DNA of 51,379 nt. It comes from Chloroflexota bacterium (GTDB lineage Bacteria; Chloroflexota; Dehalococcoidia; JACPQD01). The stretch is from assembly GCA_016190665.1 (NCBI GenBank), contig JACPQD010000043.1, positions 1 to 51,379 of the forward strand. The letters run 5' to 3'. The notes beneath the pieces were generated by a model. The model ran no database searches. It was not told the DNA's origin and saw only the letters and a program-made list of their open reading frames with translations. This document shows, piece after piece, positions 33,219 to 43,521 of this stretch (its first letter is position 1; each line of letters begins with the position of its first letter). The translations under genes were made by a program, and so were the position numbers.

Positions 33219-34024
33219 AGGACCAAGAAAGTAGCCGTCAGGAAGAAGTCCCCGCTGCTACGGGAACGGAGCCGCGGAAAATAGAGGAGCTGAGGTCAAA
33301 CATCTACCGCTTTGGCGGCGAGAAGCCAGGCAGCCACGTTTACCTCATCAAGGGCGCGGCTAAGAATGCCCTGATTGACACCGGCGTGACGGCCAAGTTC
33401 CCTCTTCTAAAGGACCGGCTATCCGAGGTCGGCCTGCGTGTCTTCGACATAGGTCTCGTGATATTGACGCACGAGCACTTCGACCACATCGGGGCGGCTA
33501 CCTTCTTCCACGAAACGGCCGTTTTGGCGGCCCATCGGTTAGCAGCCAACAAGCTGGAGCTGCAGGATGAGTTTGTTACCGCCAACAAATACCGCAACGT
33601 ACCCTGCAAGCCCTTTTGGGTCGACATCTGGCTGGAGGATGGCGCGATAATCGACCTCGGCAATTATCGACTCCGCGTAGTGCATACCCCCGGGCATACC
33701 TCGGGTTGCATCTGTCTATATGAACCGAAAGAGCAGCTCCTTTTCTCCGGGGACACCGTATTCGCCGGGGGCACCCTCTCGGATACGGCCGGGTCAGGCA
33801 ACGTAAGTGACTATATGAACTCAGTCCAACGCCTGAACAGCCTGAAGATCAGGGAGATCTATCCCGGCCACGGCAAGCTGTCCCATACCCCCGATGAGGA
33901 CCTGCCCAGAGCTGTGGAATATGCCCAAACGCTTCTTAATAACTGTAAGGCCTTTTTTGAAGCCTTCATCAAAAGCAGAGAACTGAAGGAAAAAGAGGGC
34001 TACTGGCAGGAGAGACCGCAATAG
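33215..34024 (+). CDS. Metallo-beta-lactamase fold hydrolase
   Basis: A 269-residue MBL-fold hydrolase. The metal motif THEHFDHIG, then HTPGHTSGCICLY, FSGDTVFAGG and YPGHG supply the usual histidines and aspartate of a two-metal site. The glyoxalase II or lactonase branches are the closest types. The start is TTG overlapping the stop of the cNMP-binding gene, with GAGGAG eight bases upstream, so the two are translationally coupled. The substrate is unknown; cyclic nucleotide or nucleotide-derived substrates are suggested only by the neighbours. Confidence 0.88.
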   Translation: MKDQESSRQEEVPAATGTEPRKIEELRSNIYRFGGEKPGSHVYLIKGAAKNALIDTGVTAKFPLLKDRLSEVGLRVFDIGLVILTHEHFDHIGAATFFHETAVLAAHRLAANKLELQDEFVTANKYRNVPCKPFWVDIWLEDGAIIDLGNYRLRVVHTPGHTSGCICLYEPKEQLLFSGDTVFAGGTLSDTAGSGNVSDYMNSVQRLNSLKIREIYPGHGKLSHTPDEDLPRAVEYAQTLLNNCKAFFEAFIKSRELKEKEGYWQERPQ

Positions 34025-34332
34025 CCAGATTGGTGCTGTCGCGCGCGCAATGCTTCGTGACCAGCATCCCATCTCTAAGAGATGTTGCGGACGCGTGAGA
34101 CGTGGCCATAATACTGTTCTCCCGCCTGGTCCAAGCTAAGGGTTTGGAGTTCTCGTTGTAGATTGGAGATAGTCGTCTTCTTCTGAGCGCACTGGCATCT
34201 TGGGCAATTTGTGTTTCGTCTTCCCACGCCGTGGGCGCCACCTCGATTGCGGGGTTGGCTTCAGCCTTCTCATCAATTTGGAGGTGGACTCAGGAGGCGA
34301 CGCTCTTGTGGGAGGAGCTTGCCGCGACCGCA
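34025..34332. other. Gap between the two metallo-hydrolase genes
   Basis: About 300 bases with no supported gene. A palindrome CATCTCTAAGAGATG lies at 34070-34084 and may be an operator or a weak hairpin. A frame open into the next gene from 34231 lacks family sequence before 34333. Confidence 0.5.
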
Positions 34333-35103
34333 ATGAATATCCGTTTCTTAGGTGCGCACAACCTCGACTCATGTGATTCCAAATTCACATGCCTCCTGAT
34401 TGATGATGCTCTGGCTCTGGACGCGGGGGCATTGACGTCAAGCCTTTCCCTCGAAGCTCAGCAACGACTGAAAGCGATTCTGCTTACCCATCAGCACTAC
34501 GACCATGTTGCTGACTTACCGGCCCTTGCCCTCAACCTCTTCTTTCAGGGCGCCGGTGTCAGTGTCTATTCCAGTCAGCGCGTATATGATGCGCTGGCGA
34601 CACACCTCCTGAATGGTGAGCTTTACCCCAAGTTCCTGGACATCCCGGAAGGTAATCCGACAGTCAAGTTCAGCGTCATAGAGCCCAACGCGTCTGTGGA
34701 GTTTGACGGGTACCGCTTCCTGGCTTTGCCTCTCAACCACACCGTACCTGCCTATGGCTACCAGATAACGTCCCCTCGCGGCAAGACGCTGTTCTATACA
34801 GGAGATACCGGAGGCGGCTTGGCCGCCTGCTGGGAACATATATCGCCTCAACTAATTGTTATCGAGGTCACCGCACCAAACAGATACAAGGAATTCGCTC
34901 AGCGCACAGGGCACCTTACGCCAGATATGCTTAAGCAGGAATTGACGGCTTTTCGACAGCTCAAGGGGTACATCCCCACAGTGGTCGTGGTCCATGTGAA
35001 CCCCAGCCAGGAGAGCGAAATAGGGGCTGAAACAGCGCTCGTAGCTGAGGCGCTGGATGCATCGATCACGGTCGCTTCTGAGGGAATGGACCTGTGTCTG
35101 TAG
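34333..35103 (+). CDS. MBL-fold hydrolase, cyclic phosphodiesterase-like
   Basis: A 256-residue MBL-fold protein opening MNIRFLGAHNLDSCDSKFTC. The metal motif THQHYDHVADLP is close to the class II cyclic-nucleotide phosphodiesterase pattern THxHxDHxxGLP, and YTGDTGGGL carries the next aspartate. RNase Z-like and PDE II-like proteins share this layout, so a phosphodiesterase role is likely but not certain. A GGAGGAG lies 14 bases before the ATG, which is rather far. Following a cyclase and a cNMP-binding protein, it could end a cAMP signal. Confidence 0.7.
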   Translation: MNIRFLGAHNLDSCDSKFTCLLIDDALALDAGALTSSLSLEAQQRLKAILLTHQHYDHVADLPALALNLFFQGAGVSVYSSQRVYDALATHLLNGELYPKFLDIPEGNPTVKFSVIEPNASVEFDGYRFLALPLNHTVPAYGYQITSPRGKTLFYTGDTGGGLAACWEHISPQLIVIEVTAPNRYKEFAQRTGHLTPDMLKQELTAFRQLKGYIPTVVVVHVNPSQESEIGAETALVAEALDASITVASEGMDLCL

Positions 35104-35253
35104 CGGTCCGTGTCTGCTGCGCGCCGGGGTTCCTGACGAGCGGCTGGCCAGGGCGCGCAACCCCTATGCTTTCGTTACAGGCCATACCCCGGCAGAACGC
35201 TAGGCGAAATCCCCGACTCCTGTTAGACTGGTCTTGGGGAGTCGTCGCTCCAC

Positions 35254-35312
35254 TGTGGAGTGCGGCGGCTAGCCGCCGCTTTCAAAGCGCAGGCTTGCCT
35301 GCGCACTCCACA
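35254..35312. repeat. Cruciform-type dispersed repeat
   Basis: Outer arms TGTGGAGTG (35254-35262) and CACTCCACA (35304-35312) enclose two inner hairpins, GCGGCGGC/GCCGCCGC and GCGCAGGC/GCCTGCGC, giving a three-way fold. No gene lies in the 250-base gap around it. Confidence 0.8.
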
Positions 35313-35353
35313 TGGCCTTGCCGCTGGAATGAATCGCTGACAAGAGGGTAAAC

Positions 35354-37366
<2,013 letters not shown>

Positions 37367-37422
37367 GCTGAGGGCGACTAGCTTTGAAGGACATTTACCC
37401 TAGAGGCGCAGAGTCCGCAGTC

Positions 37423-37580
37423 CAATCTCTCCCCGTGGACGGGGGGATAAAGAGGCAAGTAGTTTCGCTGTGCAGGCTGCCATGAATCTCCCCCCGTGGA
37501 CGGGGGGATAAAGAGGCAAGTAGTTTCGCTGTGCAGGCTGCCATGAATCTCCCCCCGTGGACGGGGGGATAAAGGGGGGC
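37423..37580. repeat. 61-bp tandem repeat with palindromic heads
   Basis: Three copies of CCCCGTGGACGGGGGGAT, each with CCCC...GGGG arms, separated by two identical spacers (starting AAAGAGGCAAGTAG) with a 61-base period. The last copy is followed by AAAGGGGGG. Spacers are identical, so it is not a CRISPR array. Confidence 0.85.
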
Positions 37581-37588
37581 CGACCCAT

Positions 37589-37617
37589 CTCTGGGCACTC
37601 TGCGTCTCTGCGGTGAC
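37589..37617. repeat. Dispersed CTCTGGGCAC...CGGTGAC repeat
   Basis: Its reverse complement matches 47957-47985 at all but two of 29 positions (GTCACCGCAGAGAC...). A related TAGAGGCGCAGAG lies at 37401-37413, so the pair flanks the 61-bp tandem array. Confidence 0.7.
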
Positions 37618-37737
37618 CGTTTTCAAGGACATGGGCCAGCCGTTTATCTGTTGCCTATCCGGTGACCCCGCTTGCTCGCCGATAGTCAGGCGCACGAGCT
37701 ATTGCGTTCCCCCTCCCCATGCAGTATTATTATGCAA

Positions 37738-38259
37738 ATGACACGAGGAACCTGTTTCGCCATCTTGCTAGCTGCGCTTACGCTTCTGGCCGCCTGCGCG
37801 CCGGCGCAACCCCAGGCCGCGCCGGCGACGGCGCCGCCGCCGGGGGGGGCGAAACCGGCGAAGCCCCAGCTCACACCTGCTGCGCCGGCAGCCAAGCCGA
37901 CGGCTCCAACCAAACCGAGTGAGGTCTCGACAGCTCCGCCTGCTCAGGGTGCAAACATCACACTGACCGCTCCAACTGCCAGCGCCCGGATAGCCAGTCC
38001 TGTGCGCGTGACTGGAACGGCGAGGGTCTTCGAGGGGACCGTCGACTTGGCGGTGAAAGACGCCTCTGGGAAGGTGATCGGCAAGGCTACTACCCCCGCC
38101 TCAGCCGGCGCGCCTGAGTGGGGAAAGTTCGACGCGCAGGTCGCCTTCGAGGCGCCGGGGAGCGAGCAACAGGGATCAGTGGAAGCCTTCAGCCGGAGCG
38201 CTCGCGACGGGAGCGTGCAGGACCTGGTCTCAGTCAAGGTGACCCTGCTGCCCAGGTAG
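37738..38259 (+). CDS. Lipoprotein with Gmad2 immunoglobulin-like domain
   Basis: A 173-residue exported lipoprotein. A signal peptide ends at the lipobox LLAAC, followed by an Ala/Pro/Lys-rich linker to about residue 75. The C-terminal domain (ITLTAPTASARIASPVRVTGTARVFEGTVDLAVKD, then AQVAFE) matches Gmad2, an immunoglobulin-like domain of cell-surface proteins. ATG at 37738 or 37732 is possible; no strong ribosome-binding site is seen. It ends 19 bases before the first glycosyltransferase and may be the first gene of the surface-glycan run. Confidence 0.8.
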   Translation: MTRGTCFAILLAALTLLAACAPAQPQAAPATAPPPGGAKPAKPQLTPAAPAAKPTAPTKPSEVSTAPPAQGANITLTAPTASARIASPVRVTGTARVFEGTVDLAVKDASGKVIGKATTPASAGAPEWGKFDAQVAFEAPGSEQQGSVEAFSRSARDGSVQDLVSVKVTLLPR

Positions 38260-38278
38260 GGCCGCGACAGGGACGGCC

Positions 38279-39421
38279 ATGCGGATCGGCATCGATGCCA
38301 GGCTGCTCCACTACCAGCGCGGCGGGATCAGTCAGTATATTCTACATCTCATCGAGGCGCTGGCAGAGGTCGATCCCACCGACGCCTTTGCCATCTTTCA
38401 AAGCCGGAGGGATCGCGTCTCCCATTGCAGGGCGCAGAATTTCGGACGCAGCTCCCTCTGGACGCCGCCCCACCACCGCCTCGAGCAGTGGCTCCTTCCC
38501 CTTGAGCTCGCCTTCGCCGACCTGGACGTCCTGCACAGCCCAGATTTCATTCCGCCTCTCAGGGAAGCACCAGGCAAGTTTTTGCGCCGTCGCTTCAAAT
38601 CAGTCATCACCGTCCACGACCTGGCTTTCCTGCGCTACCCCAATCTGTTGACCGAGGAGAGTCGCCAGTACTACAGCCAGGTCGCCAAAGCAGTGGCCAG
38701 CGCCGATGGCATCATCGCGGTGTCGGATTGGACGCGCCGCGACCTCCTGGAGCTGACGGACGCCGACGACCGGAAGATACGGGTCATCCACAACGCTGCC
38801 GACAAGCGCTACCGGCCCCTCGACCCGTCGGAGGCGGGCCAGGCGGTAGAGCGTTTCTGCCGGGAACGAGGCCTTCCCGCGGATTTCATACTCTGGGTGG
38901 GGACGCTGGAGCCGCGAAAGAACCTGGACACGCTGCTCAGGGCTATGGCTTTGCTGCAGGAAAAGGAGCCGGGGAGGTACGTCCTCGTCGCTGTGGGAGC
39001 GAAGGGCTGGCTCTTCGAGAGCGCCCTGCAACTCCTCGACCAGTTGCGGCTGAAGGACTATGTCCTCTTTCGTGGGCCAGCCTCTGTCGACGAGCTGCTT
39101 ATGCTCTACAACGCCGCCTCCATGTTCGTCTTCCCCTCGCTGTATGAAGGTTTCGGGCTACCACCGCTGGAGGCCATGGCCTGCGGGGCGCCGGTGATCT
39201 CCTCCAACGCCGCCTGCCTCCCCGAGGTCCTGGGGGACGCCGCCATCTTCGTCGACCCCCTGGATGTGGAAGGCTGGGCGCGAGCGATTCGGCGCCTTTC
39301 GACAGATGACGCACAGCGTCGGGATATGGCGAGACGCGGCCTGGAGCGAGCGGCGTCCTATGAATGGAACAGGACGGCCGAGCAGACACTGAGCCTCTAC
39401 CGGCGGGTGGCGGGGCAATGA
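38279..39421 (+). CDS. Glycosyltransferase family 4
   Basis: A 380-residue GT-B glycosyltransferase of family GT4. The N-terminal domain has [20 protein letters not shown] and [11 protein letters not shown]; the C-terminal nucleotide-sugar domain has [13 protein letters not shown] and [22 protein letters not shown] with the E-x7-E motif. No signal peptide, hence cytosolic or membrane-associated. It most likely adds a mannose-type sugar to a lipid-linked glycan, but the donor is not predictable. Its stop overlaps the next start (ATGA). Confidence 0.92.
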   Translation: MRIGIDARLLHYQRGGISQYILHLIEALAEVDPTDAFAIFQSRRDRVSHCRAQNFGRSSLWTPPHHRLEQWLLPLELAFADLDVLHSPDFIPPLREAPGKFLRRRFKSVITVHDLAFLRYPNLLTEESRQYYSQVAKAVASADGIIAVSDWTRRDLLELTDADDRKIRVIHNAADKRYRPLDPSEAGQAVERFCRERGLPADFILWVGTLEPRKNLDTLLRAMALLQEKEPGRYVLVAVGAKGWLFESALQLLDQLRLKDYVLFRGPASVDELLMLYNAASMFVFPSLYEGFGLPPLEAMACGAPVISSNAACLPEVLGDAAIFVDPLDVEGWARAIRRLSTDDAQRRDMARRGLERAASYEWNRTAEQTLSLYRRVAGQ

Positions 39422-40659
39422 GGGTGCTTTTTCTGGCTCCCCAGATGCCGTATCCTCCTCACAAGGGCACCAGTCTGCGTAATTTTCACCTGATCAGGGG
39501 CGCGGCAGCCCATCATGAGGTGCACCTTCTCACTTTTGCGGGGTCCGATCTGTCCTCGGCCGGACCATTGAGGGACTTGTGCGCCAGCATCCAGACCGTG
39601 CCCAGCCCGCAGCGCGCTTTCTCCCGACGGCTAGCTTCTTTCTTCCTGTCTTCTTCCCCAGACCTGGCCTCTCGCCTCTCCTCAGCGGAGTTTGCACGAA
39701 AAGTCGGCGACATTCTCAGGTCAACGATGCCGGAGATAGTTCAGGTGGAGGGGTTGGAGTTGGCCCCATACTTTCTGGGCCTGCCTCCTTCGCGCCACCA
39801 CCCGGTGGTGATTCTGGACGAGCATAACGCGGAATATGCGTTGCAGAAACGCGCTTTCGAGGTGGACCGCTGTACTCCGCGCCGCTGGCCGGCTGCCCTC
39901 TACAGCCTGGTGCAATGGCAAAAGCTGAAGCGATATGAGGGAATGGCCTGTCGCCGGGCAAACGCGGTGATCGCTGTCTCGGAAGAGGACAAGGGGGCGC
40001 TCCTGCGCCTCGATTCCGGCCTCGACATCGCGGTTGTGCCCAATGGCGTCGACTGCGCCTATTTCCAGTCACAAGAGCGGCGGCAAAGCGACGCGACGCT
40101 GGTCTTCACGGGGACCATGGACTTTCGCCCCAATATTGATGCCGTGGCCTGGTTTGCCAGGGAGGTCCTGCCCCTGGTCCAGAAGGAGGCGCCTGAGGCG
40201 CGCTTCGTCATCGCCGGAGGCGGCCCCACTCCCACGGTGCGAGCCCTCGCCGGAGCCTCGGTGGAGGTCACCGGGTTCGTCCCGGACGTGCGCCCATACC
40301 TGGCCCGGGCCGCCGTCTACGTGATCCCCATCAGAATGGGGGGCGGCGTCCGCTTCAAGGCCCTGGAGGCCATGGCCTCTGGCGTCCCGATTGTGAGCAC
40401 CACTGTCGGCGTCGAAGGTATCTCCGTCAGCGGAGGTCAGGATTTGCTCCTGGCTGATGACGCGCCCTCCTTCGCCACAGCGGTGCTGCGCTTGCTAAGT
40501 GAGCATGCCCCCTCGGAAAACTCGGGGCAAGCACTGGGCCGCGGGATGGCGGAAAGGGCGCGCCGCCTGGTGGAGCAACGGTACGATTGGGATCGGATAA
40601 CTCCTTTGCTGAGTGACCTCTACGACCGCGTCTCAAGGGCCGGAATGGGCCGGCGATGA
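39418..40659 (+). CDS. Glycosyltransferase family 4
   Basis: A 413-residue GT-B transferase starting at ATG in an ATGA overlap with the previous gene. The N-terminal donor-free domain opens [21 protein letters not shown]; the C-terminal half has VVPNGVD, FTGTMDFRPNIDAV and PIRMGGGVRFKALEAMASGVPIVST, the glucosyl or mannosyl GT4 type often called Stp1 or exosortase-linked sugar transferase. It is coupled in turn to the MFS gene by another ATGA overlap. The same pathway as its neighbours is implied by this tight spacing. Confidence 0.92.
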   Translation: MRVLFLAPQMPYPPHKGTSLRNFHLIRGAAAHHEVHLLTFAGSDLSSAGPLRDLCASIQTVPSPQRAFSRRLASFFLSSSPDLASRLSSAEFARKVGDILRSTMPEIVQVEGLELAPYFLGLPPSRHHPVVILDEHNAEYALQKRAFEVDRCTPRRWPAALYSLVQWQKLKRYEGMACRRANAVIAVSEEDKGALLRLDSGLDIAVVPNGVDCAYFQSQERRQSDATLVFTGTMDFRPNIDAVAWFAREVLPLVQKEAPEARFVIAGGGPTPTVRALAGASVEVTGFVPDVRPYLARAAVYVIPIRMGGGVRFKALEAMASGVPIVSTTVGVEGISVSGGQDLLLADDAPSFATAVLRLLSEHAPSENSGQALGRGMAERARRLVEQRYDWDRITPLLSDLYDRVSRAGMGRR

Positions 40660-41972
40660 TGGGCTTGCTTCGAGGCCGAAAGGTCTTCTATGGCTGGTGG
40701 ATAGTCGTGGCGTCCACCTTAGGCGCGGCGCTGGGTGGTTGGGTCTTTGCCTACGGCGTCGGCGCTTTCTTCATGCCACTGGTGAACGAATTCGGCTGGA
40801 GCCGGGCGGCCCTGTCTGGAGCATTGTCGCTGGCCAGGCTTGAGGGCGGACTCTCCGGGCCTCTGGAGGGCATGCTCATCGATCGCTTCGGCCCCAAGGT
40901 GATGATGCTTACCGGCGTAATCCTTATGGGCCTGGGCTACGGGCTCCTGTCTCAGGTCAACTCCCTGGTCGCCTACTACATCTTTTTCATTGGCTTCCTG
41001 GCGCTGGGTGCCAGTTTCGCCACCGGCACTTCGCTCTACACCGCCGTGGCCTACTGGTTCGTCCGGAAACGCGGGCTGGCTATGGGCATCATGAACGCGG
41101 GATGGGGGTTGGGTGGGGCGGCCGTTCCCCTCCTCGCCCTCCTCATCGCCACCGTCGGTTGGCGCAGCACTTTTCTGATCGCGGCGGTGACGATCTGGGT
41201 GCTCGGCATACCGCTGGCGATGGTCATGAGGGGCCAGCCGGAGAAATATGGCCTCCTGCCCGATGGCGACACACCCTCCACGGAGCTCACCCCTTCGACT
41301 CGCCGGTTACCTCGGTTTCTCAAGTTCGTATGGGCTGTGCCGCGACGCGAGGTGGACTTCACGGCTCCCCAGGCGGTGCGTAGCCGCGCCTTCTGGATGC
41401 TGTCGCTGGTCTGGGGAGGGCGGATGTTCATCACCGGCTCCATGAACCTCCACCTTATTCCATTGTTCGAGGACGTCGGGTTCGGCCCGGAGCTGGCGGC
41501 GACGGTCCTGGGGATTCTTACGATGACCAGCGTCGCTGGCAGGTTCGGCTTCGGCTGGCTCGCCGACGTCTTTGACAAGCGCTATGTGCTTGCCTTCTGC
41601 TATGCCACGATGGCGCTAGCCCTGGTAGTCCTGCTCGACGTACGCACCTTCTGGCAAGCGATGGTCTTCGTCCTGCTCTACGCTCCTGCCTATGGGGGGA
41701 CGGCTACACCCACCCACTCCCTCCGGGGCGAGCTTTTCGGAAGGAAGTCCTTCGCCTCAATCCATGGCCTATTCCTGTTCACCGCTATGTGGGCGACTAT
41801 AGGTGGCCCCATCTTCGCCGGATACACCTTCGACGTCACAAGGAGCTACCATGTGGCGCTCGTTACTTTCATCGCGATGAGCGCAGTGATATCGATACTC
41901 GTGCTGTTGATAGGGCATCCCAAGCCATCGCCAAAGCTGGCCGCAGGTGGAAAGGCGACCCGGGATGACTAG
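40656..41972 (+). CDS. MFS transporter, OFA/monocarboxylate type
   Basis: A 438-residue major facilitator with about 12 membrane segments. RKVFYGWWIVVASTLGAALGGWVFAYGVGAFFMP at the start and the loop DRFGPKVMM between helices 2 and 3 are typical of the oxalate:formate antiporter/monocarboxylate branch. Its place among overlapping glycosyltransferase genes is odd; it may move a small acid or a glycan building block, or merely share the operon. The start overlaps the previous stop in ATGATG, and the stop overlaps the next start by eight bases. Confidence 0.88.
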   Translation: MMGLLRGRKVFYGWWIVVASTLGAALGGWVFAYGVGAFFMPLVNEFGWSRAALSGALSLARLEGGLSGPLEGMLIDRFGPKVMMLTGVILMGLGYGLLSQVNSLVAYYIFFIGFLALGASFATGTSLYTAVAYWFVRKRGLAMGIMNAGWGLGGAAVPLLALLIATVGWRSTFLIAAVTIWVLGIPLAMVMRGQPEKYGLLPDGDTPSTELTPSTRRLPRFLKFVWAVPRREVDFTAPQAVRSRAFWMLSLVWGGRMFITGSMNLHLIPLFEDVGFGPELAATVLGILTMTSVAGRFGFGWLADVFDKRYVLAFCYATMALALVVLLDVRTFWQAMVFVLLYAPAYGGTATPTHSLRGELFGRKSFASIHGLFLFTAMWATIGGPIFAGYTFDVTRSYHVALVTFIAMSAVISILVLLIGHPKPSPKLAAGGKATRDD

Positions 41973-43521
41973 GAGAGAGACCGGTTTTTCGATGTGGCTT
42001 CTCGCTCTCCTGGTCTTCGTTCTTTTCCTGGCGCTGTACCTCGCTACTCTATCGAACAACTACTCTTCGGACGCCATGGCTTTTGTCACCATGGCGACTG
42101 AAGGCCCGGCCGGAAGCAGCATTTTCGTCCAGGCGGAGCACCTCTTCTATCCCGCCGTCCCCTGGCTGTGGTACAAGACCTGGGGCCTGTTGGGCTACAG
42201 CGACGGCGCGCTCCGCCCGCTCCAGGCGCTCAACTCCGTAGCTGGCGCCACAGGAGTAACCCTGTTTTCCTTGTCCCTCAGCCTCATGTTGAGGGACAAG
42301 CCGGCTCGCCCTCTGTTGAGCGTATTGGGCGCCCTGACCCTGGGAGCCAGCTACAGCTACTGGTTCCACAGCACGGAGGCCGAGGACCAGATCATCTCGA
42401 TTTCCTTCGTCATCGCTTCCCTGCTGGTCGTGGTCATGAGCAAGAGCCGTCCGAATCTCAGGGGGGGCGCCGCCCTGGTAGTCACGGCCAGCCTCGCCGC
42501 GCTCTTCCATGCCACCGCTGTGCTCACATTGCCGGCGCTATTAGTCGGGTTGCAAGGATGGCGGCGCAGAATAGGCTTCCTCGTCGGAGTCGGGCTGATT
42601 CTGCTGGTCTCTTACCTGGCAGTGGGCGCGGCGGCCCTTGGTTTTCGCTCCGCTGCGGACTTCTGGCAATGGGCATCCTCGGCGCCGGCAAAAGGGGTAT
42701 GGGGCCGTGTGCGGCCTGACAACCTGGCTGAGGCGGCCCGAACTCTGGGGACCTCCGTCCTGTACTCAGGCAATTTCCCCAACCTTGTGGGGACACCACA
42801 GGACTCGCCGATCTCGCCTCTGGTCACCGTCGCCACTATTGTTGGAGCCATCACAGTGGTGGGCTATGGCGTCTACCGGTGGCGCCGGACCGGCTGGTGC
42901 TTTCCCGTCGCTCTGGCCTGGTTGGCTGCGGTGACTGCCTTCAATCTGTATTGGGCGCCCGCGGATATCCAGTTCTGGATCGCCGCCGTAGCGGCTATTA
43001 TCATGCTCTCAACCATGGCCTGGGCCGATCTCGTAGAGAGCCGCCGCGCGTGGCGTTCGCCGCTGCTGGGACTGGCGGCCACGGCGGTGGCGGTCGTTTT
43101 CGCGGGAAACCTCTTCGGCGCCATGTCTCCCCGCAACGACCTCTCGAAGAACGAAGGTTACGCCACGGCCGTGTGCCTCAGAGACAAGACTGGAGCATCG
43201 GACCTCATCGTGACGCCCGGCTGGGACTGGGCCTCCAGCTATCTGCCCTATTTCGCTCAGCGGGAGGTCGTCAGCCTCGTGGATGCCTATCTCATGGAAG
43301 CGCGAGGTAGCCGCGAGCGCTTGGACGCCTTGCTCCAGAAGCGTCAGTCGGAGGTGCGAGATCGAGGCGGCAAGTTTCTCGCGGTGCGCCTCTTTCCCAT
43401 GGACGAGACAGAACGGGCCTGGTTCCGCGAAGCTGTTGGCTTTGACCCCGCCAGCCTGGGCCTGGAGGGAAAGCCCATCGATGAATGCCTCGGTCAGCCT
43501 TTGTGGGAGATAGGGCCTTGA
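41965..43521 (+). CDS. Multi-pass membrane protein, GT-C-like (DUF2723 type)
   Basis: A 518-residue polytopic protein with about ten membrane helices in the first 410 residues and a soluble C-terminal domain. The early SSDAMAFVTMATEGPAGSSIFVQAEHLFYPAVPWLWYKTW and WFHSTEAEDQII segments resemble those of DUF2723/GT-C transferases that use lipid-linked sugars. ATG at 41965 has an AAAGG about 11 bases upstream and lies in the end of the MFS gene. The family placement is by general layout, not a diagnostic motif. Confidence 0.7.
   Translation: MTRRETGFSMWLLALLVFVLFLALYLATLSNNYSSDAMAFVTMATEGPAGSSIFVQAEHLFYPAVPWLWYKTWGLLGYSDGALRPLQALNSVAGATGVTLFSLSLSLMLRDKPARPLLSVLGALTLGASYSYWFHSTEAEDQIISISFVIASLLVVVMSKSRPNLRGGAALVVTASLAALFHATAVLTLPALLVGLQGWRRRIGFLVGVGLILLVSYLAVGAAALGFRSAADFWQWASSAPAKGVWGRVRPDNLAEAARTLGTSVLYSGNFPNLVGTPQDSPISPLVTVATIVGAITVVGYGVYRWRRTGWCFPVALAWLAAVTAFNLYWAPADIQFWIAAVAAIIMLSTMAWADLVESRRAWRSPLLGLAATAVAVVFAGNLFGAMSPRNDLSKNEGYATAVCLRDKTGASDLIVTPGWDWASSYLPYFAQREVVSLVDAYLMEARGSRERLDALLQKRQSEVRDRGGKFLAVRLFPMDETERAWFREAVGFDPASLGLEGKPIDECLGQPLWEIGP

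Noticed and set aside
37423..37580. Regularly spaced palindromes resembling a CRISPR array
   Set aside because: The spacers are identical, there are only three heads, and no cas genes are near; it is a tandem duplication.
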